Below are positions 26,509 to 37,719 of a stretch of 64,000 nt of DNA, piece by piece. Each line of letters starts with the position of its first letter. Within the stretch, counting starts at the first letter, position 1. The notes below the pieces were generated by a model. It had not been told where the DNA came from. It worked only from the letters and a program-made list of their open reading frames with translations, and ran no database searches. A program made the translations under genes and the position numbers. The stretch spans positions 1 through 64,000 of the forward strand of contig JADJWD010000003.1 in the NCBI GenBank assembly GCA_016716535.1, in the 5' to 3' direction. The DNA comes from Betaproteobacteria bacterium. Lineage in GTDB: Bacteria > Pseudomonadota > Gammaproteobacteria > Burkholderiales > Burkholderiaceae_C.

Positions 26509-26591
26509 ACCCGGTCCCGGTCACTGGGGCGAGCCCCGTTGCCCCGAAAGCCGGCCTGCCTTCCAATGCGAACGAAAGGAGAGATCCCGAC

Positions 26592-27767
26592 ATGAAGACG
26601 TTGCCATTCCTCTTTGCCGCGGTGGCCACCGCGGCGCTTGCGCTCGGCGGCGGTGCCGCGGTCGCGCAGCAGGGCATCAGCAAGAGCGAGATCGTGCTGG
26701 GCTCGATCCAGGACCTCTCGGGGCCGATCGCCGCGTTCGGCAAGCAGGTGCGCTTCGGCATGCAGCTGCGCGTCGACGAGTTGAACGAGCAGACCGGCGG
26801 CGTTCACGGCCGCAAGATCAAGCTCGTTTTCGAGGACTCGCAGTACGACCCGCGCAAGGCGGTGCTGGCGGCGCAGAAGCTCGTCAACCAGGACAAGATC
26901 TTCGCGATGGTCGGCCACATCGGCACGGCGCAGAACCTGGCGGCGATGCAGGTGCAGTTCGAGAAGAACGTGCCGAACCTGTACCCGATCACCGCGGCGC
27001 GCGAGATGTACGAGCCGTTCCACCGGCTGAAGTTCTCGTTCGCGGCCTCGTACTACGACCAGATGCGCATCTTCGTGCCGCGCCTGGTGAAGGAGAAGGG
27101 CCTCAAGAAGGTCTGCACGATGTACCAGGACGACGAGTTCGGCCTGGAGGTGATGCGCGGCGCCGAGGCGGGGCTGAAGTCGATCGGCATGGATCTGGCC
27201 GAGAAGACCAGCTACAAGCGCGGCGCCACCGACTTCTCGAGCCAGGTCGCGCGCATGAAGGCGGCCGGCTGCGACATGGTGGTGCTCGGCACGATCATCC
27301 GCGAGACGATCGGCGGCATCGCCGAGTCGCGCAAGACGGGGTTCACGCCGGTGTTCCTCGGCTCGAGTGCGGCCTACACCGACCTCATCCACAAGCTTGG
27401 CGGGCCATCGATGAATGGCCTGTATGCGGCGATGACGGTGAAGCACCCGTACCTCGACGACGCGGCGCAGCCGGTGCGCTTCTGGGCCACGAAGTACAAG
27501 ACGAAGTTCAACGAGGACCCGACGGTGTTCTCGGTCTACGGCTACAACGCCATCGACAGCTTCATCCACGCGGCGCAGAAGGCGGGCCCGAACCTGACGC
27601 TGGACAGCTTCATCAAGGCGATGGAGTCGGCGCAGTTCCCGACCGACATCTTCGGCAGCGCGCCGGCGAGCTTCGGCCCGAACAAGCGCCAGGGCAGCAA
27701 CGACTCGCGGCTGTCGCAGATCGTGGACGGTCGCTGGAAGCTGCTGACGGAGTACGTCAAGCCCTGA
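26592..27767 (+). CDS. ABC transporter periplasmic substrate-binding protein (Leu/Ile/Val type)
   Basis: Type 1 periplasmic binding protein, 391 aa, exported by a signal peptide (MKTLPFLFAAVATAALALGG, cleavage likely after AVA near residue 26). The mature start GISKSEIVLGSIQDLSGPIA is typical of the LivJ/LivK group. Conserved elements are LVFEDSQYDPRKAVLAAQKL and MVGHIGTAQNLA. The ATG at 26592 has AAAGGAGAG upstream; a long upstream extension of the frame overlaps the ligase gene and is not coding. It closes the operon and is followed by a strong terminator. Confidence 0.92.
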   Translation: MKTLPFLFAAVATAALALGGGAAVAQQGISKSEIVLGSIQDLSGPIAAFGKQVRFGMQLRVDELNEQTGGVHGRKIKLVFEDSQYDPRKAVLAAQKLVNQDKIFAMVGHIGTAQNLAAMQVQFEKNVPNLYPITAAREMYEPFHRLKFSFAASYYDQMRIFVPRLVKEKGLKKVCTMYQDDEFGLEVMRGAEAGLKSIGMDLAEKTSYKRGATDFSSQVARMKAAGCDMVVLGTIIRETIGGIAESRKTGFTPVFLGSSAAYTDLIHKLGGPSMNGLYAAMTVKHPYLDDAAQPVRFWATKYKTKFNEDPTVFSVYGYNAIDSFIHAAQKAGPNLTLDSFIKAMESAQFPTDIFGSAPASFGPNKRQGSNDSRLSQIVDGRWKLLTEYVKP

Positions 27768-27791
27768 TGCGGCGCCTGGTGTGATCCGCGA

Positions 27792-27822
27792 GCGGCCGCC
27801 TGCGGGCGGCCGCTTCGTTTTG
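27792..27822 (+). terminator. Rho-independent terminator of the liv operon
   Basis: GCGGCCGCC (27792-27800) and GGCGGCCGC (27805-27813) form a perfect 9-bp stem with the loop TGCG, followed by TTCGTTTT. Confidence 0.85.
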
Positions 27823-27851
27823 CGCGGTCGGGTTGTCGTCGAAGCGGCCGG

Positions 27852-27857
27852 GATAAT
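27852..27857 (+). promoter_or_regulatory. -10 element of rlmD
   Basis: GATAAT ends seven bases before the rlmD ATG at 27865. No Shine-Dalgarno site is present, so the mRNA is predicted to be leaderless. The liv terminator lies just upstream. Confidence 0.5.
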
Positions 27858-27864
27858 CCGCGCG

Positions 27865-29238
27865 ATGAGTGACGGATCGAGTGGCGGGTACGAATGGCTC
27901 GAGGTCGAGTCGCTGGACCTCGAGGCGCAAGGCGTGGCGCACCGCGCCGACGGCAAGGTGGTGTTCATCGAGGGCGCCTTGCCCGGCGAGCGCGTGCAGG
28001 TGCAGGTCTCGCGCAAGAAGAACCAGTGGGAGCAGGGCCAGGTTTCGGCGATCGCGCGCGAGAGCGCGCAGCGCGTGCGCCCCGGCTGCCCGCACTTCGG
28101 TTTGCACGCCGGCGCCTGCGGCGGCTGCAAGATGCAGCATCTGCACGCCGCCGCGCAGGTGGCGGTGAAGCAGCGTGTGCTCGAAGACAACCTGTGGCAC
28201 CTCGGCAAGGTGCGGGCCGACCAGGTGCTGCCGCCGATCCACGGGCCGACCTGGGGCTACCGCTACCGCGCGCGGCTGTCGGTGCGCTACGTCGCGAAGA
28301 AGGGCCAGGTGCTGGTCGGCTTCCACGAGCGCAAGTCGCGCTACGTCGCCGACATGACAACGTGTCCCGTGCTGCCGCCGCGCGTCAGCGCGGCACTGCC
28401 GGCGCTGCGCGAGTTGATCGGCGGCATGAAGGCCCGCGACCGCCTGCCGCAGATCGAACTGGCGGCGGGCGACGACGTGACCGTGCTGGTGCTGCGCCAC
28501 CTCGAGCCGCTGGACGAGGCCGACTGCGCGCGGCTGCTGGCATTCGGCCAGCGGCACGGCGTCGTCTGGTGGCTGCAGCCTGCTGGCCCGGACAGCGCGC
28601 ATCCGCTGGACGAAGGCGGGCCGCCGCTCGTCTACACGCTGCCCGAATTCGGCCTGACGATGCCGTTCAAGCCGACCGACTTCACGCAGGTCAACCCGCA
28701 CATCAACCGCGTGCTCGTCGAGCGCGCGGTGCGGCTGCTCGACGTGCAACCCGACGAGCGGGTCATCGACTGGTTCTGCGGCCTCGGCAACTTCAGCCTG
28801 CCGCTGGCCACGCGCGCGGCCGAGGTGCTGGGCGTCGAGGGCTGCGAGGCGCTGGTAGCGCGGGCGCGCGACAACGCCATGGCCAACGGTCTTGCCGCGC
28901 ACACGTCGTTCGCGGCGGCGAACCTGTTCGAGATCGACCCGGTGCGGCTGGCGGCCTTCGGCCCGGCCGCGCGCTGGCTCGTCGACCCGCCGCGCGAAGG
29001 GGCGTTTGCGCTCGCCAAGGCGCTGGCCGATCTGCACCAGGCAGGCGACGACCGCGTCGCGCCGCGGCGCATCGTCTACGTCAGCTGCAACCCGGCGACG
29101 CTGGCGCGCGACGCGGGGCTGCTCGTGCACCAGGCGGGCTATCGGTGCAGCCTCGCGGGGGTCGTCAACATGTTCCCGCACACTGCGCACGTGGAGAGCA
29201 TCGCGGTCTTCGAGCGCGAGGCGGCCAAGCCGCAATGA
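27865..29238 (+). CDS. rlmD: 23S rRNA (uracil-1939-C5)-methyltransferase RlmD
   Basis: RNA methyltransferase of the TrmA/RlmD group, 457 aa. An N-terminal TRAM-like OB domain (LEAQGVAHRADGKVVFIEGALPGE) is followed by the [4Fe-4S] cysteines CPHFGLHAGACGGCKMQH near residues 76-93. The SAM domain has VIDWFCGLGNFSLPLA near residue 302. The catalytic cysteine lies in YVSCNPATLARD near residue 411. The ATG at 27865 fits the family; earlier in-frame starts overlap the terminator. It methylates U1939 of 23S rRNA by homology. Confidence 0.92.
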   Translation: MSDGSSGGYEWLEVESLDLEAQGVAHRADGKVVFIEGALPGERVQVQVSRKKNQWEQGQVSAIARESAQRVRPGCPHFGLHAGACGGCKMQHLHAAAQVAVKQRVLEDNLWHLGKVRADQVLPPIHGPTWGYRYRARLSVRYVAKKGQVLVGFHERKSRYVADMTTCPVLPPRVSAALPALRELIGGMKARDRLPQIELAAGDDVTVLVLRHLEPLDEADCARLLAFGQRHGVVWWLQPAGPDSAHPLDEGGPPLVYTLPEFGLTMPFKPTDFTQVNPHINRVLVERAVRLLDVQPDERVIDWFCGLGNFSLPLATRAAEVLGVEGCEALVARARDNAMANGLAAHTSFAAANLFEIDPVRLAAFGPAARWLVDPPREGAFALAKALADLHQAGDDRVAPRRIVYVSCNPATLARDAGLLVHQAGYRCSLAGVVNMFPHTAHVESIAVFEREAAKPQ

Positions 29239-29240
29239 CC

Positions 29241-29262
29241 ACGGGGGCCCGCAGGCCCCCGT
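29241..29262. terminator. Bidirectional hairpin between rlmD and the Bax-inhibitor gene
   Basis: ACGGGGGCC and GGCCCCCGT form a perfect 9-bp stem around CGCA, three bases after the rlmD stop and 24 bases from the stop of the convergent gene. There is no long T-run on either side. Confidence 0.6.
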
Positions 29263-29286
29263 CAGGTGTTTCGCAGACCCGTCAGG

Positions 29287-29979
29287 TCACTCTTCGCCGC
29301 CGAAGATGCCCAGCAGCGCCAGCAGGCTCTGGAAGACGTTGTAGATGCTGAGGTACACGCCGAGCGTCGCGGTGATGTAGTTCGTCTCCTCGCCCTCGGC
29401 GACGCGCTTCAGGTCGTGCAGGATGAAGAACGAGAACACGGCGATCGCGACAACGGCGATCGTCACCATCAGCGCGCTGCTTTGCAGGAACACGTTGGCG
29501 ATGGCGGCGACGAAGATCAGCACCATGCCGATGAACATGAACTTCGCCATGCCCGACAGATCTCGCTTGACGACGCTGGAGAGCGTCGCCATGCCGAAGA
29601 AGATGATGCCGGTGCCGGCGAAGGCGGTCATCACGAGGCTGGCGCCGTTCGACAAGCCGAGCACCACGCCCAGCAGCCGCGACAGCATCACGCCCATGAA
29701 GAACGTGAAGCCGAGCAGGATCGGCACGCCGGCCGCCGAGTTCTTGAACTTCTCGATCGCGAACATGAAGCCGAACGCGCCGCCCAGGAAGACGATCAGG
29801 CCGATGCCGGGCGTCATCGCGCGCGCGATGCCCGTGGCCACGCCGAGCCAGGCGCCGAGCACCGTCGGGATCATCGACAGCGCGAGCAGCCAGTAGGTAT
29901 TGCGCAGGACGCGGTTGCGCTCGGCGGCGGTGGCAACCGATGTGCTGCCGTAGGTCTGTTGTTGCAGGCTCTGGTCCAT
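29287..29979 (-). CDS. Bax inhibitor-1/YccA family membrane protein
   Basis: Seven-helix inner-membrane protein, 230 aa. Typical stretches are RNTYWLLALSMIPTVLGAWLG, SSVVKRDLSGMAKFMFIGMVLI and ATLGVYLSIYNVFQSLLALLG near the C-terminus. Relatives are YccA, an FtsH modulator, and BI-1 calcium/proton leak proteins. The start at 29979 has GGAGG eight bases upstream on the minus strand. It stands alone, convergent with rlmD and divergent from the GlcG-like gene. A link to FtsH, encoded 9 kb away, is only a family-level inference. Confidence 0.9.
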   Translation of the reverse strand: MDQSLQQQTYGSTSVATAAERNRVLRNTYWLLALSMIPTVLGAWLGVATGIARAMTPGIGLIVFLGGAFGFMFAIEKFKNSAAGVPILLGFTFFMGVMLSRLLGVVLGLSNGASLVMTAFAGTGIIFFGMATLSSVVKRDLSGMAKFMFIGMVLIFVAAIANVFLQSSALMVTIAVVAIAVFSFFILHDLKRVAEGEETNYITATLGVYLSIYNVFQSLLALLGIFGGEE

Positions 29980-30112
29980 GACACCTCCAAGAAGGGGGTT
30001 CGCGATAGTGGCCGCACGCGGCAAGCCGGCCGCTGCGGGATGACGCGCATTTTACGAGTCTGGCACGCAGGCGCGATGACCCCGGGACGGGTGGCGAGAT
30101 CGGGCGCGGAGC

Positions 30113-30118
30113 CATTAT
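30113..30118 (+). promoter_or_regulatory. -10 element of the GlcG/HbpS-like gene
   Basis: CATTAT ends 11 bases before the ATG at 30130, giving a predicted leader of about five bases and no Shine-Dalgarno site. Confidence 0.35.
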
Positions 30119-30129
30119 CGTTCGCCCCC

Positions 30130-30543
30130 ATGAAGACCAAACCCTGCCTGACACACGAAGACTGCCGCCGCATCGCCACCGCCGCCGAGGCCGAGGCCCA
30201 ACGCCACGGCTGGGCCGTATCGATTGCCGTTGTCGACGACGGCGGCCACCTGCTGTGGCTGCAGCGGCTGGACGGCGCGGCGCCGATTTCCTCGCACATC
30301 GCACCGGCCAAGGCGCGAACCGCGGCGCTGGGCCGCCGCGAAAGCCGGCTCTACGAGGAGATGATCAACCAGGGCCGGCAGGCCTTCCTGAGCGCGCCGA
30401 CGCTCGAAGGCATGCTCGAAGGCGGCGTGCCGGTGATGCACGACGGGCAGTGTGTCGGCGCGGTCGGCGTCAGCGGTGTCAAGTCGGTCGAGGACGCGCA
30501 GATCGCGCGCGCGGGCATCGCGGCGTTGGTTCCTACCGCCTGA
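30130..30543 (+). CDS. GlcG/HbpS family protein
   Basis: Small protein, 137 aa, of the GlcG/HbpS (DUF336) fold. Hallmarks are AVSIAVVDDGGHLLWLQRLDGA near residues 29-50 and a C-terminal GGVPVMHDGQCVGAVGVSG near residues 97-115. There is no signal peptide, so it is cytoplasmic. Members include haem-degrading/binding HbpS and proteins near glycolate genes; the biochemical role here is unknown. The 3' end overlaps the convergent EamA gene by 11 bp. Confidence 0.85.
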   Translation: MKTKPCLTHEDCRRIATAAEAEAQRHGWAVSIAVVDDGGHLLWLQRLDGAAPISSHIAPAKARTAALGRRESRLYEEMINQGRQAFLSAPTLEGMLEGGVPVMHDGQCVGAVGVSGVKSVEDAQIARAGIAALVPTA

Positions 30544-31462
30544 GCAGCAGCAGGCAGCCGGCGACGATCAGCAGCGCCGAGCCGGCGGTGTACGCCGACG
30601 GCACTTCGCCGAAGACGGCATGGCCGAGCAACGCCGCCCAGACGAAGCCGGTGTACTCGACCGGCGCGAGCCGGCTCGCTTCCATGTGCCGCAGCGCCCA
30701 GGTGATCGCCGCGAGGCCGACGCTCGCGAACGCGCCGACGGCGGCGATGGCCGGCCAGTCGACCGCCGCCACCGGCTTCCACAGCGACGCCGCCGGCATG
30801 GCCATCAGCACCGTCGGCAGCACGTTTTGCAGCAGCAGGAAGGTCGGAATCGAGTCGTGCTGCGCCTGGCGGCGCGTCAGCACCATCACGAACGCGAAAG
30901 AGATCGCCGACAGCCCCGCGTACAAGAGCCCCGCCAGCCGCGGCCGGCCGCTTTGGCCGAGTTCGGGCCACAGCGCCACGCCGGCGCCCGCGAGCCCGAG
31001 CGCCAGCGCCGCCCAGACCCAGCGGCCGGGCCGCTCGCGCAGGATCAGCATTGCCAGCAGCGAGATGAAGATCGGCGCCGTGTAGCCCATCGCCACCGCC
31101 TGCGCCAGGTCCAGCATCGACAGCGCCTTGAAGTAAAGCGCGAGCGTCAGCATCAGGAGCGCACTGCGCAGCAGGTGCAGCTTCCACTGCGCGCGGGTGG
31201 GCATCGGCGTGCGCCAGACGGCCCAGATGACGAGCGCAAACGCCGCGCCGCTGACGAAGCGGAAGAAGGTCAGCTGCACCGCGCCGTAGGTCACCGCGAG
31301 CGCCTTGATCGTCGCGTCCATCGAGATGAAGGCGGCGGCGGCCAGCATCGCCGCGGCCACCGGCCGGGCGGCTGCCAGGCGCGGGGAAAGCAGGGTCGGG
31401 CGCAGTGATGCGGGTGTCGACGCCGGCATCGAAGACGGGTCGCCCGGCGCTGGAAGATTCAT
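30533..31462 (-). CDS. EamA/DMT superfamily transporter
   Basis: Drug/metabolite-type inner-membrane transporter, 309 aa, with ten predicted helices in two EamA repeats. The first repeat runs from AAAFISMDATIKALAV to LLAMLILRERPG; the second from AGLLYAGLSAISFAFVMVL to the C-terminal AYTAGSALLIVAGCLLLLRR. The end-of-repeat motif (GHAVFGEVPS) is normal. The first 33 residues are a hydrophilic extension and an internal start is possible. Substrate unknown. It is divergent from carA. Confidence 0.88.
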   Translation of the reverse strand: MNLPAPGDPSSMPASTPASLRPTLLSPRLAAARPVAAAMLAAAAFISMDATIKALAVTYGAVQLTFFRFVSGAAFALVIWAVWRTPMPTRAQWKLHLLRSALLMLTLALYFKALSMLDLAQAVAMGYTAPIFISLLAMLILRERPGRWVWAALALGLAGAGVALWPELGQSGRPRLAGLLYAGLSAISFAFVMVLTRRQAQHDSIPTFLLLQNVLPTVLMAMPAASLWKPVAAVDWPAIAAVGAFASVGLAAITWALRHMEASRLAPVEYTGFVWAALLGHAVFGEVPSAYTAGSALLIVAGCLLLLRR

Positions 31463-31529
31463 GCGCGGCGAGTCTACGGGCGCAGCGCCGACAAGCCCCG
31501 GCGCAGGCGGGCTGAATGGGCGCCGCCGG

Positions 31530-31535
31530 TATACT
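31530..31535 (+). promoter_or_regulatory. -10 element upstream of carA
   Basis: TATACT at 31530-31535 is the best hexamer between the EamA gene and carA. It would give a leader of about 120 bases, long enough for leader-based control, though no clear terminator or open leader peptide was seen. Confidence 0.4.
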
Positions 31536-31664
31536 TCACAGGTTTATCCGCCCCTCGCCCAGCGCTCACGACCTCCGGCCCCGGATCCCCTCGGACGCAC
31601 CCCCCGCGGCAGCCTTGCCGCCGGCTGTCGGGTGGCGGCGAGCGCGCGACACCCGGAGTCTTTC

Positions 31665-32862
31665 TTGCCGAGCGTTCCTGCCCCTTCGCTGCCCGCGGTT
31701 CCCGCCTTGCGTCCCGTTCTCCCGCCGGCCGTGCTGGCCCTGGCCGACGGGTCGAGCTTCATCGGCCATTCGATCGGCGCGCCCGGCCGCGCCAGCACCA
31801 CCGGCGAGGTGGTGTTCAACACGTCGCTCACCGGCTACCAGGAGATCCTGACCGACCCGAGCTACTGCCGCCAGATCGTCACGCTGACCTATCCGCACAT
31901 CGGCAACACCGGCGTCAACGCCGAAGACGATGAATCGGCATGCGTGCAGGCCGCCGGACTCGTCATCAAGGACCTGCCGCTTTTGCACTCGAACTTCCGC
32001 GCCGCGGGTTCGCTTGCCGAGTACCTCCAGCGCCACGGCACCGTAGCGATCGCCGGCATCGACACGCGGCGGCTGACGCGCCTTTTGCGCACCGCCGGCG
32101 CGCAGAACGGCTGCATCACCGCCTACCCGGTGGGCACGGCGGTCGGCGCGGCCGAGATCGCCGAGGCGGTGGCCGCGGCCCGCGCCGCGCCGTCGATGAC
32201 AGGCCTGGACCTCGCGCAGGTCGTCAGCACGCGCGAGCCGTACGAGTGGACCGAGACCGAGTGGCGCCTCGGTCGCGGCTTCGGCCGCGTGGCAGCGAAG
32301 CACCGCGTCGTCGCCTACGACTTCGGCGTCAAGCGCAACATCCTGCGCATGTTGGCCGAGCGCGGCTGCCACGTCACCGTGGTGCCGGCGAAGACGAGCG
32401 CGGCCGAGGTGCTGAAGATGAAGCCGAACGGCGTCTTCCTCAGCAACGGCCCCGGCGATCCGCAGCCCTGCGGCTACGCGATCGACGCCACGCGCGAACT
32501 GATCGCCACCGGGCTGCCGACCTTCGGCATCTGCCTCGGCCACCAGATTCTGGCGCTCGCCTCGGGCGCAAAGACGTTCAAGATGAAGTTCGGCCACCAC
32601 GGCGCCAACCACCCGGTGAAGGACCTCGACAGCGGCCGCGTCAGCATCACGAGCCAGAACCACGGCTTCGCGGTCGACGAAAAGACGCTCGGCGGCCAAC
32701 CTGCGCGCCACGCACGTGAGCCTGTTCGACGGCACGCTGCAAGGCCTGGCGCGCACCGACAAGCCGGCCTTCTGCTTCCAGGGCCACCCGGAGGCGAGCC
32801 CCGGGCCGCACGACATCGATTACCTGTTCGACCGCTTCGTGAAGCTGATGGAGGAGCGCTGA
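31665..32862 (+). CDS. carA: Carbamoyl-phosphate synthase small subunit, with a frameshift
   Basis: Glutamine amidotransferase subunit that supplies ammonia to CarB for arginine and pyrimidine synthesis. The best start is a TTG at 31665 preceded by GGAG at 31655-31658; no ATG lies near the N-terminus. Family stretches are LADGSSFIGHSIGA, NTSLTGYQEILTDPSYC and YDFGVKRNILRML. The nucleophile Cys is in FGICLGHQIL near residue 293. At about 32697 one C too many (GGCGGCCAACCTG) shifts the frame. After correction the end reads NLRATHVSLFDGTLQG, with the His/Glu of GHPEASPGPHD, and stops at 32860-32862, giving about 398 aa. Uncorrected, the frame runs straight into carB and mimics a CarA-CarB fusion. 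CarA is needed for growth without arginine and uracil, so a sequencing indel is most likely. Confidence 0.9.
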
Positions 32863-32864
32863 TC

Positions 32865-36143
<3,279 letters not shown>

Positions 36144-36159
36144 AATCGCGCTACGCGCT

Positions 36160-36217
36160 CCGCCGCAGACTGCCTCGTTCGGACCACCGTCCGGGGCACT
36201 GCGGCGGATTCACTTTT
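36160..36217 (+). terminator. Nested hairpin with T-tract in the carB-greA gap
   Basis: The outer stem CCGCCGCAG (36160-36168) pairs with CTGCGGCGG (36199-36207). Inside it CGGAC (36180-36184) pairs with GTCCG (36189-36193). TTTT follows at 36214-36217. It can act as the carB terminator or as an attenuator in the greA leader. Confidence 0.6.
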
Positions 36218-36236
36218 GTCCGCATCTTTTTCCGCC

Positions 36237-36713
36237 ATGTCCACGATCCCCCTCACGCGCCGCGGCGCCGAAAAGCTGCGCGCCGAGCTGCACCGGCTGA
36301 AGACGGTGGAGCGGCACGCCGTCATCCAGGCGATCGCCGAGGCGCGCGCGCAGGGCGACCTGTCGGAGAACGCCGAGTACGACGCGGCCAAGGACAAGCA
36401 GGGCTTCATCGAAGGTCGCATCAAGGAGCTTGAAGCCAAGCTCGCGGCGGCCAAGGTCATCGAGCCGGGCGAGGTCGATGCCGGCGGCAAGGTCGTCTTC
36501 GGCGCCACCGTCGACCTCGAGGACGAGGACAGCGGCGCCAAGGCCACCTACCAGATCGTCGGCGACGACGAGGCCGACTTGAAGCTCGGCCTGATCTCGA
36601 TCTCGAGCCCGATCGCGCGCGCGCTGATCGGCAAGGAAGCCGGCGACGTGGCCGAAGTGCAGGCCCCGGGCGGACTGAAGCACTGGGAGATCGTCGACGT
36701 CCGCTACATCTAG
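36237..36713 (+). CDS. greA: Transcription elongation factor GreA
   Basis: Cleavage factor that rescues backtracked RNA polymerase, 158 aa, the same length as E. coli GreA. The N-terminal coiled coil (LTRRGAEKLRAELHRLK to IKELEAKLAAAKV) carries the acidic tip GDLSENAEYDAAKD with its D/E pair near residues 41-45. The C-terminal FKBP-like domain runs from VVFGATVDLEDEDSG to the end. The ATG at 36237 matches the conserved MxTIPLTRRG start; a TTG at 36216 is a less likely alternative. Confidence 0.95.
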   Translation: MSTIPLTRRGAEKLRAELHRLKTVERHAVIQAIAEARAQGDLSENAEYDAAKDKQGFIEGRIKELEAKLAAAKVIEPGEVDAGGKVVFGATVDLEDEDSGAKATYQIVGDDEADLKLGLISISSPIARALIGKEAGDVAEVQAPGGLKHWEIVDVRYI

Positions 36714-36759
36714 CGGGCTGGACCCGGATCCGGGCCAGGCGGGAAGGGCAGGCCAGCCG

Positions 36760-37236
36760 GTGTCGTCCGCGTTGCAGCGCCTGCGCGCCATGCTGCCGGC
36801 CTTCTGGCTTGGCGGTCTCGTCACCGTCGCCGCGGTGGCCACACCGGCGCCGTTTGCGCTGCTGGCGCCGGCTGACGCCGGCCGTGTCGTCGCGCGCATC
36901 CTCGCGCACGAGGCCTATGCGAGCCTGGCGTTCGGTGTCTTGGCGCTGCTGCTCGAGCGCGTCGCGGCGCGGCGGCAGGCGGCGGCGGGCATCGGCTCGC
37001 AGTTCAGCGCCGGCATGGTGCTGGCGCTCGTGGCGATCTTCCTCACCGTGCTCGGCTACTTCGCATTGCAGCCGCTGATGGCGCAGGCGCGCGCCGGGCA
37101 GGGCAGCCTGACGTTCGCGCAACTGCACCTGATGAGCGCCGTCTGCTTCGGCCTGAAGGGTCTGGCGGTGCTGGCGCTGGCCTGGCGCAACGCGGCGCCG
37201 CCGGCTACGCAGGAAGTCAGCCGAGCTTCTTCTTGA
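36760..37236 (+). CDS. DUF4149 domain membrane protein
   Basis: Small inner-membrane protein of 158 aa with four hydrophobic helices (FWLGGLVTVAAVATPAPFAL; ASLAFGVLALLLE; MVLALVAIFLTVLGYFAL; CFGLKGLAVLALAW). It matches DUF4149 members that sit between greA and yhbY in Burkholderiales; function unknown. The GTG start at 36760 lacks an alternative ATG nearby. Its end overlaps the convergent yhbY end by 20 bp. Confidence 0.8.
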   Translation: MSSALQRLRAMLPAFWLGGLVTVAAVATPAPFALLAPADAGRVVARILAHEAYASLAFGVLALLLERVAARRQAAAGIGSQFSAGMVLALVAIFLTVLGYFALQPLMAQARAGQGSLTFAQLHLMSAVCFGLKGLAVLALAWRNAAPPATQEVSRASS

Positions 37237-37687
37237 CGCTGGACGTGCGCACCTTGGCGCGCTTGATCTTGCCGCCGGACGTGACGCGCTCGTTGCCGAA
37301 CACCTTGACCTTGCGCACCGTCGCGCGATGGTTGCCGCTCTTGGAGAACGACACCAGCTTCACCGTCCGCGGGCCGGCGCCGCGGTCTTCGCGCAGCGGC
37401 CTTTCCTTCGGCGGCACCGGGCGCCACAGCACGAGCAGCCGGCCGATGTGCTGCACCGGCGCGGCGTTCAGGCGCTCGGCCAGCGTAGCGAGCATGACCT
37501 CGCGCTCTTCGCGCCCGGGGCTCGCGGCGCGCACCTTGATCAAGCCGTGCGCGGCGAGTTCCGCATCGACGGCCTTCACGACCGCCTCGCTCAGGCCCTC
37601 GGCGCCGATGAGCACCACCGGCTCGAGGTGATGGGCGGCGGCGCGGTGCTCGCGCCGCTCGGCGGCGCTCAGGTCCAAGGCAGGCAT
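37217..37687 (-). CDS. yhbY: YhbY family RNA-binding protein
   Basis: KH-like CRM/YhbY-domain protein, 156 aa, associated with pre-50S ribosome assembly in E. coli. The domain covers residues 5-100: LSAAERREHRAAAHHLEPVV, LIGAEGLSEAVVKAVDAELA, HGLIKVR, and IGRLLVLWRP. A basic C-terminal tail of about 55 residues (ending KRAKVRTSSVKKKLG) extends beyond the single-domain E. coli protein and probably binds RNA. The ATG at 37687 lies six bases after a -10 box, so the mRNA is probably leaderless. It is divergent from rlmE, another 50S maturation gene. Confidence 0.88.
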   Translation of the reverse strand: MPALDLSAAERREHRAAAHHLEPVVLIGAEGLSEAVVKAVDAELAAHGLIKVRAASPGREEREVMLATLAERLNAAPVQHIGRLLVLWRPVPPKERPLREDRGAGPRTVKLVSFSKSGNHRATVRKVKVFGNERVTSGGKIKRAKVRTSSVKKKLG

Positions 37688-37692
37688 CGGCC

Positions 37693-37699
37693 TATTATC
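37693..37699. promoter_or_regulatory. Overlapping divergent -10 elements for yhbY and rlmE
   Basis: The plus strand reads TATTAT at 37693-37698 and the minus strand reads GATAAT at 37699-37694, so both -10 boxes occupy the same seven bases. The minus-strand start would fall at the yhbY ATG and the plus-strand start near 37705, giving rlmE a leader of about 15 bases. Confidence 0.5.
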
Positions 37700-37719
37700 G
37701 ACTTCAACCGACATCACCC

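Noticed and set aside
24762..26591. Upstream extension of the liv binding-protein frame across the ligase gene
   Set aside because: The ligase is coded in another frame with all its motifs; the binding protein has a signal peptide and ribosome site at 26592.
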